A stretch of 64,000 bases of DNA, taken from contig NZ_JADEXU010000004.1 in the NCBI RefSeq assembly GCF_015206895.1, positions 1-64,000 of the forward strand, in the 5' to 3' direction. A model generated the notes under the pieces. It was not told the DNA's origin and ran no database searches. It saw only the letters and a program-made list of their open reading frames with translations. How positions within the stretch are numbered: position 1 is the first letter of the stretch; the number at the start of each line of letters is the position of its first letter. Positions 54,362 through 62,975 of this stretch are shown here, piece by piece. Made by a program: the position numbers and the translations under genes. The stretch comes from Nostoc sp. LEGE 12450. GTDB taxonomy: Bacteria > Cyanobacteriota > Cyanobacteriia > Cyanobacteriales > Nostocaceae.

Positions 54362-55159
54362 GTGGCACAGGCTTCGTCTTCTTGGCAGCAATTGATCAAC
54401 CAGATCCCCAACTGGAACTGGTCGCATCCATTGTTCAAGACAAAAGGAGCTACAAAGCAGCAAACATTTAAGCGTTTCTCTGGGCCTGGAGGCTTTTTTG
54501 GGTTCCTGACAATCGTCGTTGCTATGTTGTTGTGGAACTGGATGCTGCTATTGGCTCTCTTAATGGGCATTGGGGTAATGGTATTAGTTTACTCAATGCA
54601 GAAGTGGGACTGGCAATTGCACTGGTCTAAGATACGTAAATTCTTAAACAGTTCAAATCGTCGATTAGTCTTAGCAGTCATTAGTGGCGGTCTTGCTACT
54701 GTCAGCACTTATATGGCCGCTGCAATTTGGGTTGACTCTCACAGTTCCTGGATTGCAGCTGGTGCTATTATCCAAGGCGTGGGAACCCTGTTAACTTTAA
54801 TTTTATTAGTCTGGCAAATTGTCAACTTCTATGAAAATCGAGAAGAAGACTTCCTCGATCGGTTGTTGGTCAATTTAACAGACAAAGATCCATTGAAACG
54901 GTTGATTGCCCTACGTCAACTAACTAAATTCATCAGTCGTCAGCGAGTTGATTCTTCAGTGCAGCAAGATGTTGCCGAATGCTTGCAACTCTTACTCAGT
55001 CGAGAGGAAGAAGTTGCGATCCGAGAGGCAGCTTTTAAAAGTTTACAAGCTTGCGATCGCCTCCAGCCGGTCGGAGACCATCGCCTACAAGTGCTACCCC
55101 CTAAAACAGCAGCACCTTTTGTACCCATATCAGCAAAAGTCAAGCATCACGTTTATTAG
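54362..55159 (+). CDS. Membrane protein with C-terminal armadillo/HEAT-like region
   Basis: 265 residues. Four hydrophobic segments lie between about residues 45 and 160 (FFGFLTIVVAMLLWNWMLLLAL; GIGVMVLVY; LVLAVISGGLATVSTYMAAAIW; WIAAGAIIQGVGTLLTLILLVW). A cytoplasmic C-terminal part from about 165 (EDFLDRLLVNLTDKDPLKRLIALRQLTKFI...EEVAIREAAFKSLQAC) looks like two or three HEAT-type repeats. GTG start. This arrangement is common in cyanobacterial 'armadillo-type fold' proteins of unknown role. Convergent with ftsE. Confidence 0.75.
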   Translation: MAQASSSWQQLINQIPNWNWSHPLFKTKGATKQQTFKRFSGPGGFFGFLTIVVAMLLWNWMLLLALLMGIGVMVLVYSMQKWDWQLHWSKIRKFLNSSNRRLVLAVISGGLATVSTYMAAAIWVDSHSSWIAAGAIIQGVGTLLTLILLVWQIVNFYENREEDFLDRLLVNLTDKDPLKRLIALRQLTKFISRQRVDSSVQQDVAECLQLLLSREEEVAIREAAFKSLQACDRLQPVGDHRLQVLPPKTAAPFVPISAKVKHHVY

Positions 55160-55211
55160 TTATTTGTCATTTGTCCTTTGTCCTTTGCAAATGACTAATG
55201 ACAAATAACTA
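55157..55211. terminator. TAGTTATTTGTCATT hairpin between convergent genes
   Basis: TAGTTATTTGTCATT (55157-55171) pairs exactly with AATGACAAATAACTA (55197-55211). The left arm supplies the stop of the armadillo gene and the right arm supplies the stop of the ftsE-like gene, so one repeat ends both. Confidence 0.8.
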
Positions 55212-55955
55212 TTTTCGAGACAACTGTCCATTAATAACTTGCACTACCGGATGATTGCACCGCCGTACCAATTGTTCATCATGGGTGGTAACAATTACCG
55301 TAGCTCCAAAGGAATTTAACTTCTGGAGAATCTGGATTACTTGCCAGGAATTATCAGGATCGAGATTCCCAGTAGGCTCGTCTGCTAACAGTAGTGGTGG
55401 TGTACCAACGATCGCACGAGCAATACTAACCCGTTGTTGCTCTCCCCCAGATAGTTGATCTGGGAAGCAATCAGCTTTACTCAGCAAACCTACCAGCTTT
55501 AAAGTTGGTTCTAAACGTCGTTGAATTTCTTTACGGGTATACCCTTGAGCTTGCAGCACAAAAGTCACATTTTCTGCTACTGTTCGTTGGCTAATCAGTT
55601 TGTAGTCTTGAAACACAATACCAATCCGTCGCCGAAATAATGACAAGCGATCGCCCCGTAAACCCGCTATATTACACTCATCAACAATTACTTCTCCCTC
55701 TGTAGGCAACTCCTGGCCATACAACAGTTTCAAGAGCGTTGATTTACCAGAACCGCTTGGCCCGGTGATAAACAGAAATTCTCCCTTTTTTACCTCAAGG
55801 TTCGCATTCAACAAGGCGTGAGTGCCATTAGCATAAGTCTTGCTTACAGATTGCAATGTCACCTTTGCAGTAGTATTACTACCATGCTGTTGAGTTGCAG
55901 AGTCCTCTCTCTGAACGGATTTATCTGTTTTAACTTGAGTTGTTAATACTGGCAT
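55209..55955 (-). CDS. ftsE: ABC transporter ATPase, FtsE-like
   Basis: 248 residues. Walker [11 protein letters not shown]-loop VFQDYKL, signature [14 protein letters not shown], Walker [11 protein letters not shown] and H-loop VTTHD are intact. The set [20 protein letters not shown] and [30 protein letters not shown] is typical of FtsE, which works with FtsX at the septum to activate peptidoglycan hydrolases. An N-terminal extension of about 33 residues precedes the ABC fold. I use ATG 55955 (MPVLTTQ). No ftsX is adjacent in the window, so the assignment within the FtsE/LolD group is by sequence style. Confidence 0.85.
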   Translation of the reverse strand: MPVLTTQVKTDKSVQREDSATQQHGSNTTAKVTLQSVSKTYANGTHALLNANLEVKKGEFLFITGPSGSGKSTLLKLLYGQELPTEGEVIVDECNIAGLRGDRLSLFRRRIGIVFQDYKLISQRTVAENVTFVLQAQGYTRKEIQRRLEPTLKLVGLLSKADCFPDQLSGGEQQRVSIARAIVGTPPLLLADEPTGNLDPDNSWQVIQILQKLNSFGATVIVTTHDEQLVRRCNHPVVQVINGQLSRK

Positions 55956-56027
55956 TGTTAAATTTTCCTCATAACCACAACTAAACAATTTGCCGACTTA
56001 GATGTGACATTGCCTATCAAAATAAGG

Positions 56028-56050
56028 ATTCCCAGGTTTTGCCTGGGAAT
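56028..56050. repeat. Hairpin upstream of ftsE
   Basis: ATTCCCAGG and CCTGGGAAT with a 5-base loop (56028-56036/56042-56050), followed by AATTTAAAATTCAAC repeat debris. It could be a terminator for the upstream wecG-like gene on the minus strand. Confidence 0.5.
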
Positions 56051-56246
56051 TTAAAATTCAACAAAGAAAATTTAAAATTTTTTGAAGACTTCAGTATTAA
56101 CTAAGTAATAATACAGAGTGAACGCCCCGCTACTGCTAGCAAAACTCTTAACCAAGTAAGTTTTTAGAAAGAAACAAAGTTATGCAAAGTCCTTACTAAT
56201 GACCAATGACAGTCCTTGCCACTTAGCTTTAATTGCGCCAACCTAC

Positions 56247-57002
56247 TTAACTAATTGCATCTTTCGCTGTCAAACGATAAACAAAAGCCTTTACAGCAAA
56301 GGCTGGCAAAGCCAACATTCGCCGCCAACGCCAAGGTTCTTGATACAGCCGATACAACCATTCCAAATTATTATTTGCTAACCAGGCGGGAGCGCGGGTT
56401 TTAGTTCCCGACCAAATATCAAAACTACCACCAACGCCAATCCAAATTGCTTGAGGACACAAATGGCGGTTTTCGGCAATCCATAACTCTTGACGTGGCA
56501 CTCCCAAACCGACAAAAATCACTTGTGGCTGCAATTGAACAAGAGTTTGTTGCAATTGCGCTTCTTCTTCTGGGGAATGGTAGCCTGAGTGAGTGCCTAC
56601 TATATTCAAATCTGGAATTTGCTGCTGCCAAAAATCTGCCGCAGTTGAGGCCACCCCAGGCGCTGCTCCATAAAAAAACACCTTTGCCCCTGTCTTCTGT
56701 TGTCCAAGTTCTTGCAAAAGTTTTTCTGCTAATTCAATTCCTGGAAAACGCTGCACTTTTTGCCATAATAATAACCGTAAATACAGAACAACCCCCGCCC
56801 CATCTGGAATAACTAGTTCAGCATTTTTAATTATCTGAGCGAGAGATTCATTCTGCTCTGCCTGCATAGTCATTTCTGCATTGAGCGTTACTACATGAAT
56901 TCCTCTGCCTTTTTCTAGGCTTTCTAACAACCAGCCTGGATAGTTGGCCATCACATGAACTGGTATTCCCAATACTGAAAATGCTTGATTGCCTTTAGAC
57001 AT
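56247..57002 (-). CDS. WecG/TagA/CpsF-family glycosyltransferase
   Basis: 251 residues. Family blocks: GIPVHVMANYPGWLLESL near the start, VVTLNAEMTMQAEQNESLAQIIKNAELVIPDGAGVVLYLRLL (with the TxN and PDG motifs), FFYGAAPGVASTAADFW, VIFVGLGVPRQELWIAENR and WIGVGGSFDIWSGTKTRAPAWL. These enzymes add N-acetylmannosaminuronic acid or N-acetylmannosamine to lipid-linked sugars for exopolysaccharide or wall polymers. Acceptor here unknown. Upstream of ftsE on the same strand at nearly 300 bases distance, so not clearly an operon. Confidence 0.9.
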   Translation of the reverse strand: MSKGNQAFSVLGIPVHVMANYPGWLLESLEKGRGIHVVTLNAEMTMQAEQNESLAQIIKNAELVIPDGAGVVLYLRLLLWQKVQRFPGIELAEKLLQELGQQKTGAKVFFYGAAPGVASTAADFWQQQIPDLNIVGTHSGYHSPEEEAQLQQTLVQLQPQVIFVGLGVPRQELWIAENRHLCPQAIWIGVGGSFDIWSGTKTRAPAWLANNNLEWLYRLYQEPWRWRRMLALPAFAVKAFVYRLTAKDAIS

Positions 57003-57376
57003 AGCCTATTCTTAAGTAACCCTCACGCCAAATTTACTTGAATGTTAAGTTTATCAAATTTTTTTATATTAGAACTTAGCCAGGAAAGATGCCCAGTGCC
57101 TTGCAACAATAGAAAGCTTGACATACTCCCCATTTTAAAAATTGACTCTACAAGCCTGCGATTTTGAAAGTGGGGATTTCTCAGAGCGCTTGTACTTGGG
57201 CTGAATCAGTGCAAACTTTATTGTTAAAGTGTAATATTAACCCAGTATAAAAAAGCTCAACTCGCAACTCTGGTTCCGGGAACAGAAGCTCCCACTATAC
57301 TGCTTACAGTTAGTGTGGGAGTATGTCACGAAACTCGACTTTATGGTTAAGGTAGTGTAACGGGCTGAAGTTGGCT
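57003..57376. other. Intergenic region mostly filled by a small inverted-repeat element
   Basis: 374 bases. The element at 57119-57328 occupies the centre; the remainder is AT-rich leader of the response-regulator gene. Confidence 0.5.
57119..57328 (+). mobile_element. ~210-bp non-autonomous element, possibly IS200/IS605-derived
   Basis: TGACATACTCCC at 57119-57130 is inverted as GGGAGTATGTCA at 57317-57328. Each end carries a subterminal hairpin: CTCCCCA...GTGGGGA (57126-57176) on the left and CTCCCAC-ACTG / CAGT-GTGGGAG (57289-57321) on the right. No ORF inside. End hairpins and the right-end string GGGAACAGAAGCTCCCAC are features I associate with cyanobacterial IS200/IS605 (TnpB) elements; the family call is tentative. 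Confidence 0.45.
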
Positions 57377-58096
57377 ATGAGTAAAATTCGTATTGCTTTA
57401 ATTGAAGATCATGACCTCACTCGCGTGGGTATTCGGACAGCGCTCATCCAAAAGGATGAAATTGAAGTTGTAGGTGAAGCTGCCAATGCTGCCGAGGGGT
57501 TAAAAATGTTAAAAATGGTACAACCTGATATTGCGATCGTAGATATTGGTTTACCAGATAAAGATGGTATTGAACTAACACGGGAGGTAAAATCTACTGC
57601 AAATGGGCAGCAGCTAGCCACAAAGGTGTTAATTTTGACGCTGCGGGATAACAAAGAAGCTGTGTTGGCAGCTTTTGCTGCTGGTGCAGACTCTTACTGT
57701 ATGAAAGATATCAAATTTGATAATTTGCTGGAAGCAGTGAGAGTAACTTACAATGGCAACGCCTGGATCGATCCAGCGATCGCTCGAATTGTATTACAAC
57801 AAGCACAACAAAATCCTCAAAAGTTGGAATCGGCTTTTGTAGATGCCAAGACTATTGCCTCTAACCCTGATTATGTCGAGAATCTGGAAGGAATTCAACC
57901 TTACACCCTGACAGAACGGGAATTAGAAGTGCTACAGTTGATTGTCGAAGGTTGTAGTAATGCACTAATTGCGGAAAGACTTTACATCACTGTTGGGACT
58001 GTTAAAACTCACGTTCGCAATATTTTGAATAAGCTATGTGCCGATGACCGTACCCAAGCAGCAGTCCGCGCCCTGCGTTCTGGTTTAGTTGGGTAA
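57377..58096 (+). CDS. NarL/FixJ-type response regulator
   Basis: 239 residues. N-terminal receiver with phospho-acceptor Asp56 in PDIAIVDIGLPDKDG, acidic pair in LIEDHD, Thr/Lys region (LILTLRD...SYCMKDI). C-terminal LuxR HTH: LTERELEVLQLIVEGCSNALIAERLYITVGTVKTHVRNILNKLCADDRTQAAVRALR. I use ATG 57377 over a TTG two codons upstream. It precedes a receiver-SpoIIE phosphatase by 164 bases on the same strand and may belong to the same signalling set. No cognate kinase nearby. Confidence 0.93.
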   Translation: MSKIRIALIEDHDLTRVGIRTALIQKDEIEVVGEAANAAEGLKMLKMVQPDIAIVDIGLPDKDGIELTREVKSTANGQQLATKVLILTLRDNKEAVLAAFAAGADSYCMKDIKFDNLLEAVRVTYNGNAWIDPAIARIVLQQAQQNPQKLESAFVDAKTIASNPDYVENLEGIQPYTLTERELEVLQLIVEGCSNALIAERLYITVGTVKTHVRNILNKLCADDRTQAAVRALRSGLVG

Positions 58097-58260
58097 AGGT
58101 ATTTTTAATGTGGAGCAATTGAGAACGATCAAGGGAAACTCATAACTTTGAGAAAGTGATATTTTCAAAGTGAATAGCTTCTCTGATTTTCTGTGATTTT
58201 TTATGTGGGATAAACATCACACTATATCGCCATTCAAACATCTCAAAAGTAAAGTCAAAT

Positions 58261-59934
58261 ATGGCTGAGACAGGGGTCGAAAAACTTAAGCTCATGGTGG
58301 TAGATGATGAGCCAGACAACCTAGATTTACTCTACCGCACTTTTAGACGAGATTTTCAAGTATATAAAGCCAATCATGCCTTTGGCGCTCTGGAAATCTT
58401 GGATCAATTTGGCGAAATGGCGGTGATTATTTCTGACCAAAGAATGCCAGAAATGAATGGAACCGAATTTTTTAGTCGGACAGTAGAGCGCTTTCCTGAC
58501 ACGATCCGGATTTTGTTAACTGGTTTTACTGATGTCGAAGATTTAGTGGATGCCATTAACTCTGGTCAGGTATTCAAGTATATTACCAAACCGTGGAATC
58601 CAGATAAACTCAGAGCATTAGTTGAGCAAGCAACTGATACATATCGTGTAGTCAAGAAGCGCACCCAAGAGTTGCGTCGGGCCCTACGGCGAGAATCTTT
58701 GTTTAATGCCGTAACAACCGCAATTCGTGAGTCTTTAGACTACGATAGTATGCTGCAAAAAATTGTCGCAACCATTGGACAAACATTTGACGCTAGCAGT
58801 TGCTTGCTCAGACCAGTAGAGGGCGATCGCCTGATCCAAGATGAGTTTTCATACTACGATCCTAAATCCAATGTATTAGATTGCTTCTTCGACCCCAGTA
58901 TTTTAATTGAAAAAGTGCTGGAAACTCGTCATTATCAACTTACTCAAGAAATATACGAGGGCAACCCCTGTCACCATTTGGTTGTGCCACTTAGCTACCA
59001 GCAGCATTTGTTGGCTGTGCTGGCCCTCCACCAATGGGGACGCGATCGCCCCTGGCAAGACGAAGACATCCAACTAATTGCAGGTGTTGCCGAACAAGCA
59101 GCCTTAGCTCTCTCTCAAGCAAAACTCTACCAGCGTCTCCAAGAAAAGCAACAGCAGATTCATAATGAGTTGGAGGTGGCTCGGCAAATTCAATACAACT
59201 TGCTACGCCAAAGTTTACCTGATATCAAAGGTGTAAAAGTGCAAGCCTGCTGCTACCCGGCGCGGGAAGTAGGAGGCGATTTCTTTGAAGTGTTTGTTCA
59301 TCCCAAAGGGGACTTGTGGTTGGCAGTAGGTGATGTCTCTGGTAAGGGTGTCCCAGCTGCTTTATTTATGGCTAGTATTATTTCAGTTTTGCGCCGGGAA
59401 TTATCTCAAGAAACACCAGCCGAGCCAAATGTGGTTATGCAGAACCTCAATCATGCTCTGAGTGAAGATTTAATTAGCAACAATTATTTCATCACTCTTG
59501 TGTTAGCTTGTTATACCCCTAGTACTAAGGAACTAGTCTACACGAATGCCGGTCATATTTATCCACTGTTATGGTCACGCCAAGATGCTTTGGGCGACAA
59601 TCCTAATTACCTGAAAGTCCGCAGCGTTCCTTTGGGAATCTTACCCAAGTGGCAGGCACAGTCTGGTCGTTTGGTTCTCGCTACTGGAGACACATTGTTA
59701 CTCGCCAGTGATGGTATTACAGAAGCAACGATCTCAAATGATTCTGATTTAACAGTAAAAAACGGGTCTAGTGCTGAGGCAGTAAACCGTTCGATGCTGA
59801 ACCAAGATGGTCTTTGGCAACTGTTACAACAAGAGGAACAACCACTTTCTCTCAACCATTTACTAGCTCGTATCCAGGCAGATAACCACGTTCAAGAAGA
59901 CGATCAAACTATACTTTCACTGGAGATTTTATAA
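58261..59934 (+). CDS. Receiver-GAF-SpoIIE (PP2C-type) serine phosphatase
   Basis: 557 residues. Residues 8-125 are a receiver domain (LKLMVVDDEPDNLDLL; acceptor Asp59 in VIISDQRMPEMNG; ITKPW) . Residues about 140-290 are a GAF domain. From about 300 a coiled linker (LYQRLQEKQQQIHNELEVARQIQYNLL) leads to the PPM/SpoIIE phosphatase (CYPAREVGGDFFEVF; LAVGDVSGKGVPAALFMASII; NAGHIYPLLW; LATGDTLLLASDGITEA), with the metal-binding Asp residues present. It would dephosphorylate an anti-sigma antagonist. The anti-sigma kinase gene follows directly, giving a partner-switching pair. Confidence 0.94.
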   Translation: MAETGVEKLKLMVVDDEPDNLDLLYRTFRRDFQVYKANHAFGALEILDQFGEMAVIISDQRMPEMNGTEFFSRTVERFPDTIRILLTGFTDVEDLVDAINSGQVFKYITKPWNPDKLRALVEQATDTYRVVKKRTQELRRALRRESLFNAVTTAIRESLDYDSMLQKIVATIGQTFDASSCLLRPVEGDRLIQDEFSYYDPKSNVLDCFFDPSILIEKVLETRHYQLTQEIYEGNPCHHLVVPLSYQQHLLAVLALHQWGRDRPWQDEDIQLIAGVAEQAALALSQAKLYQRLQEKQQQIHNELEVARQIQYNLLRQSLPDIKGVKVQACCYPAREVGGDFFEVFVHPKGDLWLAVGDVSGKGVPAALFMASIISVLRRELSQETPAEPNVVMQNLNHALSEDLISNNYFITLVLACYTPSTKELVYTNAGHIYPLLWSRQDALGDNPNYLKVRSVPLGILPKWQAQSGRLVLATGDTLLLASDGITEATISNDSDLTVKNGSSAEAVNRSMLNQDGLWQLLQQEEQPLSLNHLLARIQADNHVQEDDQTILSLEIL

Positions 59935-60363
59935 GTGATGAAAAGTGAGCTTCATGTACCAAGTGACTTGAATTTTCTGAATATTGTCGAAAACTGGTTA
60001 CTGGGATGTTTGAAAATTCAGCTAGGAGAATCTGTGGATTGGTCACGGCAATCAAGTCGTTTGAGATTGGCTTTGGTAGAAGCTTACTCAAATGCAGTCC
60101 GTCATGCCCACAAGGACAAACCAAATTTACCAATTTTACTGCGTTTGGAAGTCAAAGACCGGGATCTGGCCTTAGAAGTTTGGGACTACGGCGAAGGCTT
60201 TGATATGTCTAACTACTACGCTCCCAACCCTCTGGAAAAACAAGAAGGTGGTTATGGTTGGCTGATTATGAATCGTCTGATGGATAAAGTAGACTATGAG
60301 TTGCAGATTGATGGTGCAAACTGTCTCAAATTACAAGCTACTTTACCCGAATTAGTCAAATAG
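59935..60363 (+). CDS. Anti-sigma-factor-type serine kinase (HATPase_c_2, RsbW-like)
   Basis: 142 residues. N box LVEAYSNAVRHAH, G1-like box EVWDYGEGFD, and GGYGWLIMNRLMDKVDYE place it in the SpoIIAB/RsbW ATPase group. GTG at 59935 abuts the phosphatase stop (TAAGTGATG); the ATG at 59938 is an equally good start. With the upstream SpoIIE phosphatase it forms a partner-switching module in which kinase and phosphatase act oppositely on an STAS antagonist; no STAS gene is in the window, so that protein must be elsewhere. Confidence 0.92.
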   Translation: MMKSELHVPSDLNFLNIVENWLLGCLKIQLGESVDWSRQSSRLRLALVEAYSNAVRHAHKDKPNLPILLRLEVKDRDLALEVWDYGEGFDMSNYYAPNPLEKQEGGYGWLIMNRLMDKVDYELQIDGANCLKLQATLPELVK

Positions 60364-60447
60364 ACAAAAGTTATTTATAGGAATTTTTGATGCCTAGATT
60401 TTGTTTTGGGTAATATCAAACATTTCCTCAATAATTATACTTATTTA

Positions 60448-60879
60448 CTACTTTTCACGGCGTAAAGAAAGTAACTCTTGGGGAGAAGCTAAAAGTTTTA
60501 TTCTAGTATAGAAAATTTGCCGTTGTTGGTTGAGGATAAATAGCCACAAGACATTCACACTACACCAGGAAGTTTGGGCTTTGCCTGCTACCTGAATTTG
60601 AATCTCACCGGTTTCTAAAGTCTCGGCGATTGCCGTGTTGGGGTAAGCTTTAACGTTTTGGCCTTCTTGTTTTAAGTAGGCTGCGATCGCATCTGTCCCC
60701 ACAATATCAGATTCAAAGGGTGGACGCATCACACCATCTACCGCAAATAAGGCAGCAGTTGCCTCAAATTCTCCGGCATTTAAGGTTTGAAAATAACGCA
60801 GTACGCTTGTTTCTGTAATTCCCTCAATCTGGAATTCTTCTTTCAACTGTGCTGGGGATATAAATTCAGCAGAAGTCAT
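60448..60879 (-). CDS. ctdh: C-terminal-domain homologue of OCP (CTDH), carotenoid carrier
   Basis: 143-residue NTF2-like protein matching only the C-terminal domain of OCP: VLRYFQTLNAGEFEATAALFAVDGVMRPPFESDIVGTDAIAAYLKQEGQNVK, then TSWCSVNVLWLFILN and the shared end LLASPQELLSL. CTDHs dimerise around a keto-carotenoid and pass it to helical carotenoid proteins. Cys106 in TSWCS fits the conserved Cys that controls CTDH dimerisation by redox state in Anabaena. The Tyr and Trp carotenoid contacts are in VLRYFQTL and VLWLF. A helical carotenoid protein gene lies 2.7 kb downstream, a typical partner. Confidence 0.93.
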   Translation of the reverse strand: MTSAEFISPAQLKEEFQIEGITETSVLRYFQTLNAGEFEATAALFAVDGVMRPPFESDIVGTDAIAAYLKQEGQNVKAYPNTAIAETLETGEIQIQVAGKAQTSWCSVNVLWLFILNQQRQIFYTRIKLLASPQELLSLRREK

Positions 60880-61250
60880 AAAATTCTCTGTATTATGCTA
60901 ACTAAATATTCATTTCAATACAAAAATCGCTCAAAAGAAAGCTGCTTTTGAGATAGATTGCTACATATTGCTAAATCTTCCTCACGATGGAAGTTGAGAT
61001 GTTGCAATGGAATGTCTCTACATTGGTGTTGCAAAAATTGAAGAAGGCAGGAGGCAGGAGGCAGGAGGCAGAGGGCAGGAGGCAGAAGGCAGGAGGCAGA
61101 AGGCAGGAGGCAGAAGGAATACTACCCTCTTGCCTTCTGCCTTTCTCGATAAAATTGATACGTAGGGAAGGTAACAAATATTCATCAAAGGTATTGACTA
61201 GGTAATGTACAATTTATTTGCCTTTATTTAGGCAAAATCCAAATAAAAAA
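60880..61250. other. Divergent region between CTDH and queG, with heptamer array
   Basis: 371 bases. The centre is the GGCAGGA array at 61044-61117, followed by its complement (CTTGCCTTCTGCCTTT, 61129-61144). No gene; promoters for both sides unknown. Confidence 0.5.
61044..61117. repeat. Heptamer array (GGCAGGA/GGCAGAA) x ~10
   Basis: About ten purine-rich heptamers with A/G variation, then a short inverted copy at 61129-61144. Same class of short tandem repeat as 29088-29142. Confidence 0.9.
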
Positions 61251-62858
61251 ATGAGTCAGTATTCTGTAACAAGCAGTAGTGTGGTGAAAGAAAAAGCCAG
61301 CGAGTTGGGCTTTCACAAAGTTGGAATTGCTGCTGTAGATAGCATAGATGCCACAGAAGCGCAGAGGTTACAAGCATGGATTGAACTGGGTTATCACGCC
61401 GATATGGAGTGGATGGCTAACCCAAAACGTCAAGATATCCGCTTAGTGATGCCAGAAGCGCGATCGCTAGTATGTGTGGCACTGAATTACTACACACCAC
61501 ATCAACGTCCCGTTCGCGGAGCGTCTCCGTCAGGAGAAGGCGAGGAATATGCCAAAATTTCCCGTTATGGTTGGGGAAGAGATTATCACAAGGTAATGCA
61601 TAAAAAACTCAAGCAGCTATCTACATGGCTAGAATCACTAGATGAAAGTGTAAGAGTTCGTTATTATGCAGACACTGGCCCAGTGCAAGATAAAGTATTG
61701 GCTCAACTTGCCGGAATTGGTTGGATTGCCAAGAATGGTAATGTGATTACACGGGAATATGGCTCTTGGGTATTTTTGGGAGAAGTATTGACCAATTTGG
61801 AGCTAGAGAGCGATCGCCCACATACAGAACACTGCGGTAGCTGTACTCGTTGTCTTCAGGCTTGTCCTACAGGTGCAATTACTCAGCCATTTGTTGTGGA
61901 TGCTAATCGCTGCATCGCTTATCATACAATTGAAAATCGGGACGAAAAACTGCCAGAGACAATCACACCCCATTTACAAGGCTGGGTTGCTGGTTGTGAT
62001 ATTTGCCAAGATGTTTGTCCTTGGAATCAACGTTTTGCCAGTACAACTGATATTCCAGAGTTTCAACCTTATCCTGGGAATATTGCTCCCAAACTGCTAG
62101 AATTAGCCCAAATCTCAGATCAGGAGTGGGATAAACGATTTCGAGCATCTGCCTTGCGGCGGATTAAGCCAGAAATGTTACGACGCAACGCCCTAGCTAA
62201 TCTTGACGCATCCAGGCAAATAATGACCCCGAAAGTAATTATTTTTGATTTTGATGGCACAATTGCTGATACAGTAGATGCCCTTGTAAGTATTGCCAAT
62301 CGTCTAGCTGTAGACTTTGGTTATAGACACATCAGTCCAGAGCAATTAGCCCTCCTTAAAAACTTAACATCTAGGGAAATTATTAAGTACTCAGGAGTTT
62401 CTCTATTTAAAATACCTTTTTTAGTTAAAAAAGTTAAAGGAGAATTAAAAGACAAAATTCCTGAATTAAAACCAATTCCGGGAATTAAAGAAGCATTAAT
62501 AGAACTGCAAAATCAAGGATATAAACTGGGTATTATCACTTCTAATTCTAAAGATAACGTTACCCAATTTCTCACAATCAATAATTTAAATCACCTGTTT
62601 GATTTTATCTACTCAGGAATTACAATTTTTGGTAAAACAACCATAATCAATAATGTATTGAGGCAAAAGCAACTCAAGCCCCAAGAAGTTATTTATGTCG
62701 GTGATGAAACCAGAGATATAGAAGCATCAAAGAAAGCAAATATCCAAGTAATTGCAGTAGCTTGGGGCTTTAATTCATCGGAAGTACTAGCTAAACAAAA
62801 TCCAGATTATTTGATTCACCAACCTAGTGAACTGCTAGAAGTGATGAATGGTTATTAA
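61251..62858 (+). CDS. queG: Epoxyqueuosine reductase QueG fused to a HAD phosphatase domain
   Basis: 535 residues. Residues 1-320 are QueG, the cobalamin/Fe-S enzyme of the last step of queuosine tRNA modification: N-terminal B12 region (GLARVA-type KASELGFHKVGIAAVD), two 4Fe-4S motifs CGSCTRCLQACPTGAI and CDICQDVCPWNQ, and HEAT-like end RRIKPEMLRRNALANL. From about residue 325 a complete HAD hydrolase follows in frame: VIIFDFDGTIADT (motif I), IITSNSKDN (II), GKTTIINNVL (III Lys), YVGDETRDIEASKKA (IV), i.e. a phosphoglycolate-phosphatase-like domain. The ATG at 62223 could also start the HAD part alone. ATG 61251 (MSQYSV) is chosen over an upstream frame opening. Confidence 0.9.
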   Translation: MSQYSVTSSSVVKEKASELGFHKVGIAAVDSIDATEAQRLQAWIELGYHADMEWMANPKRQDIRLVMPEARSLVCVALNYYTPHQRPVRGASPSGEGEEYAKISRYGWGRDYHKVMHKKLKQLSTWLESLDESVRVRYYADTGPVQDKVLAQLAGIGWIAKNGNVITREYGSWVFLGEVLTNLELESDRPHTEHCGSCTRCLQACPTGAITQPFVVDANRCIAYHTIENRDEKLPETITPHLQGWVAGCDICQDVCPWNQRFASTTDIPEFQPYPGNIAPKLLELAQISDQEWDKRFRASALRRIKPEMLRRNALANLDASRQIMTPKVIIFDFDGTIADTVDALVSIANRLAVDFGYRHISPEQLALLKNLTSREIIKYSGVSLFKIPFLVKKVKGELKDKIPELKPIPGIKEALIELQNQGYKLGIITSNSKDNVTQFLTINNLNHLFDFIYSGITIFGKTTIINNVLRQKQLKPQEVIYVGDETRDIEASKKANIQVIAVAWGFNSSEVLAKQNPDYLIHQPSELLEVMNGY

Positions 62859-62905
62859 TTATATAGATATCTCCATAAATTAAATATGCTTTATCCATAA
62901 CCATT

Positions 62906-62934
62906 GTAGAGACCTAGCATTGCTAGGTCTCTAC
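62906..62934. terminator. Perfect 13-bp hairpin between convergent genes
   Basis: GTAGAGACCTAGC (62906-62918), a 3-base loop, then GCTAGGTCTCTAC (62922-62934), followed by GTTCTTTTTC. Strong bidirectional terminator, also of a type that recurs in Nostoc genomes. Confidence 0.8.
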
Positions 62935-62975
62935 GTTCTTTTTCACCAGATGTCTAAATATTGGATTAGGAAAAA

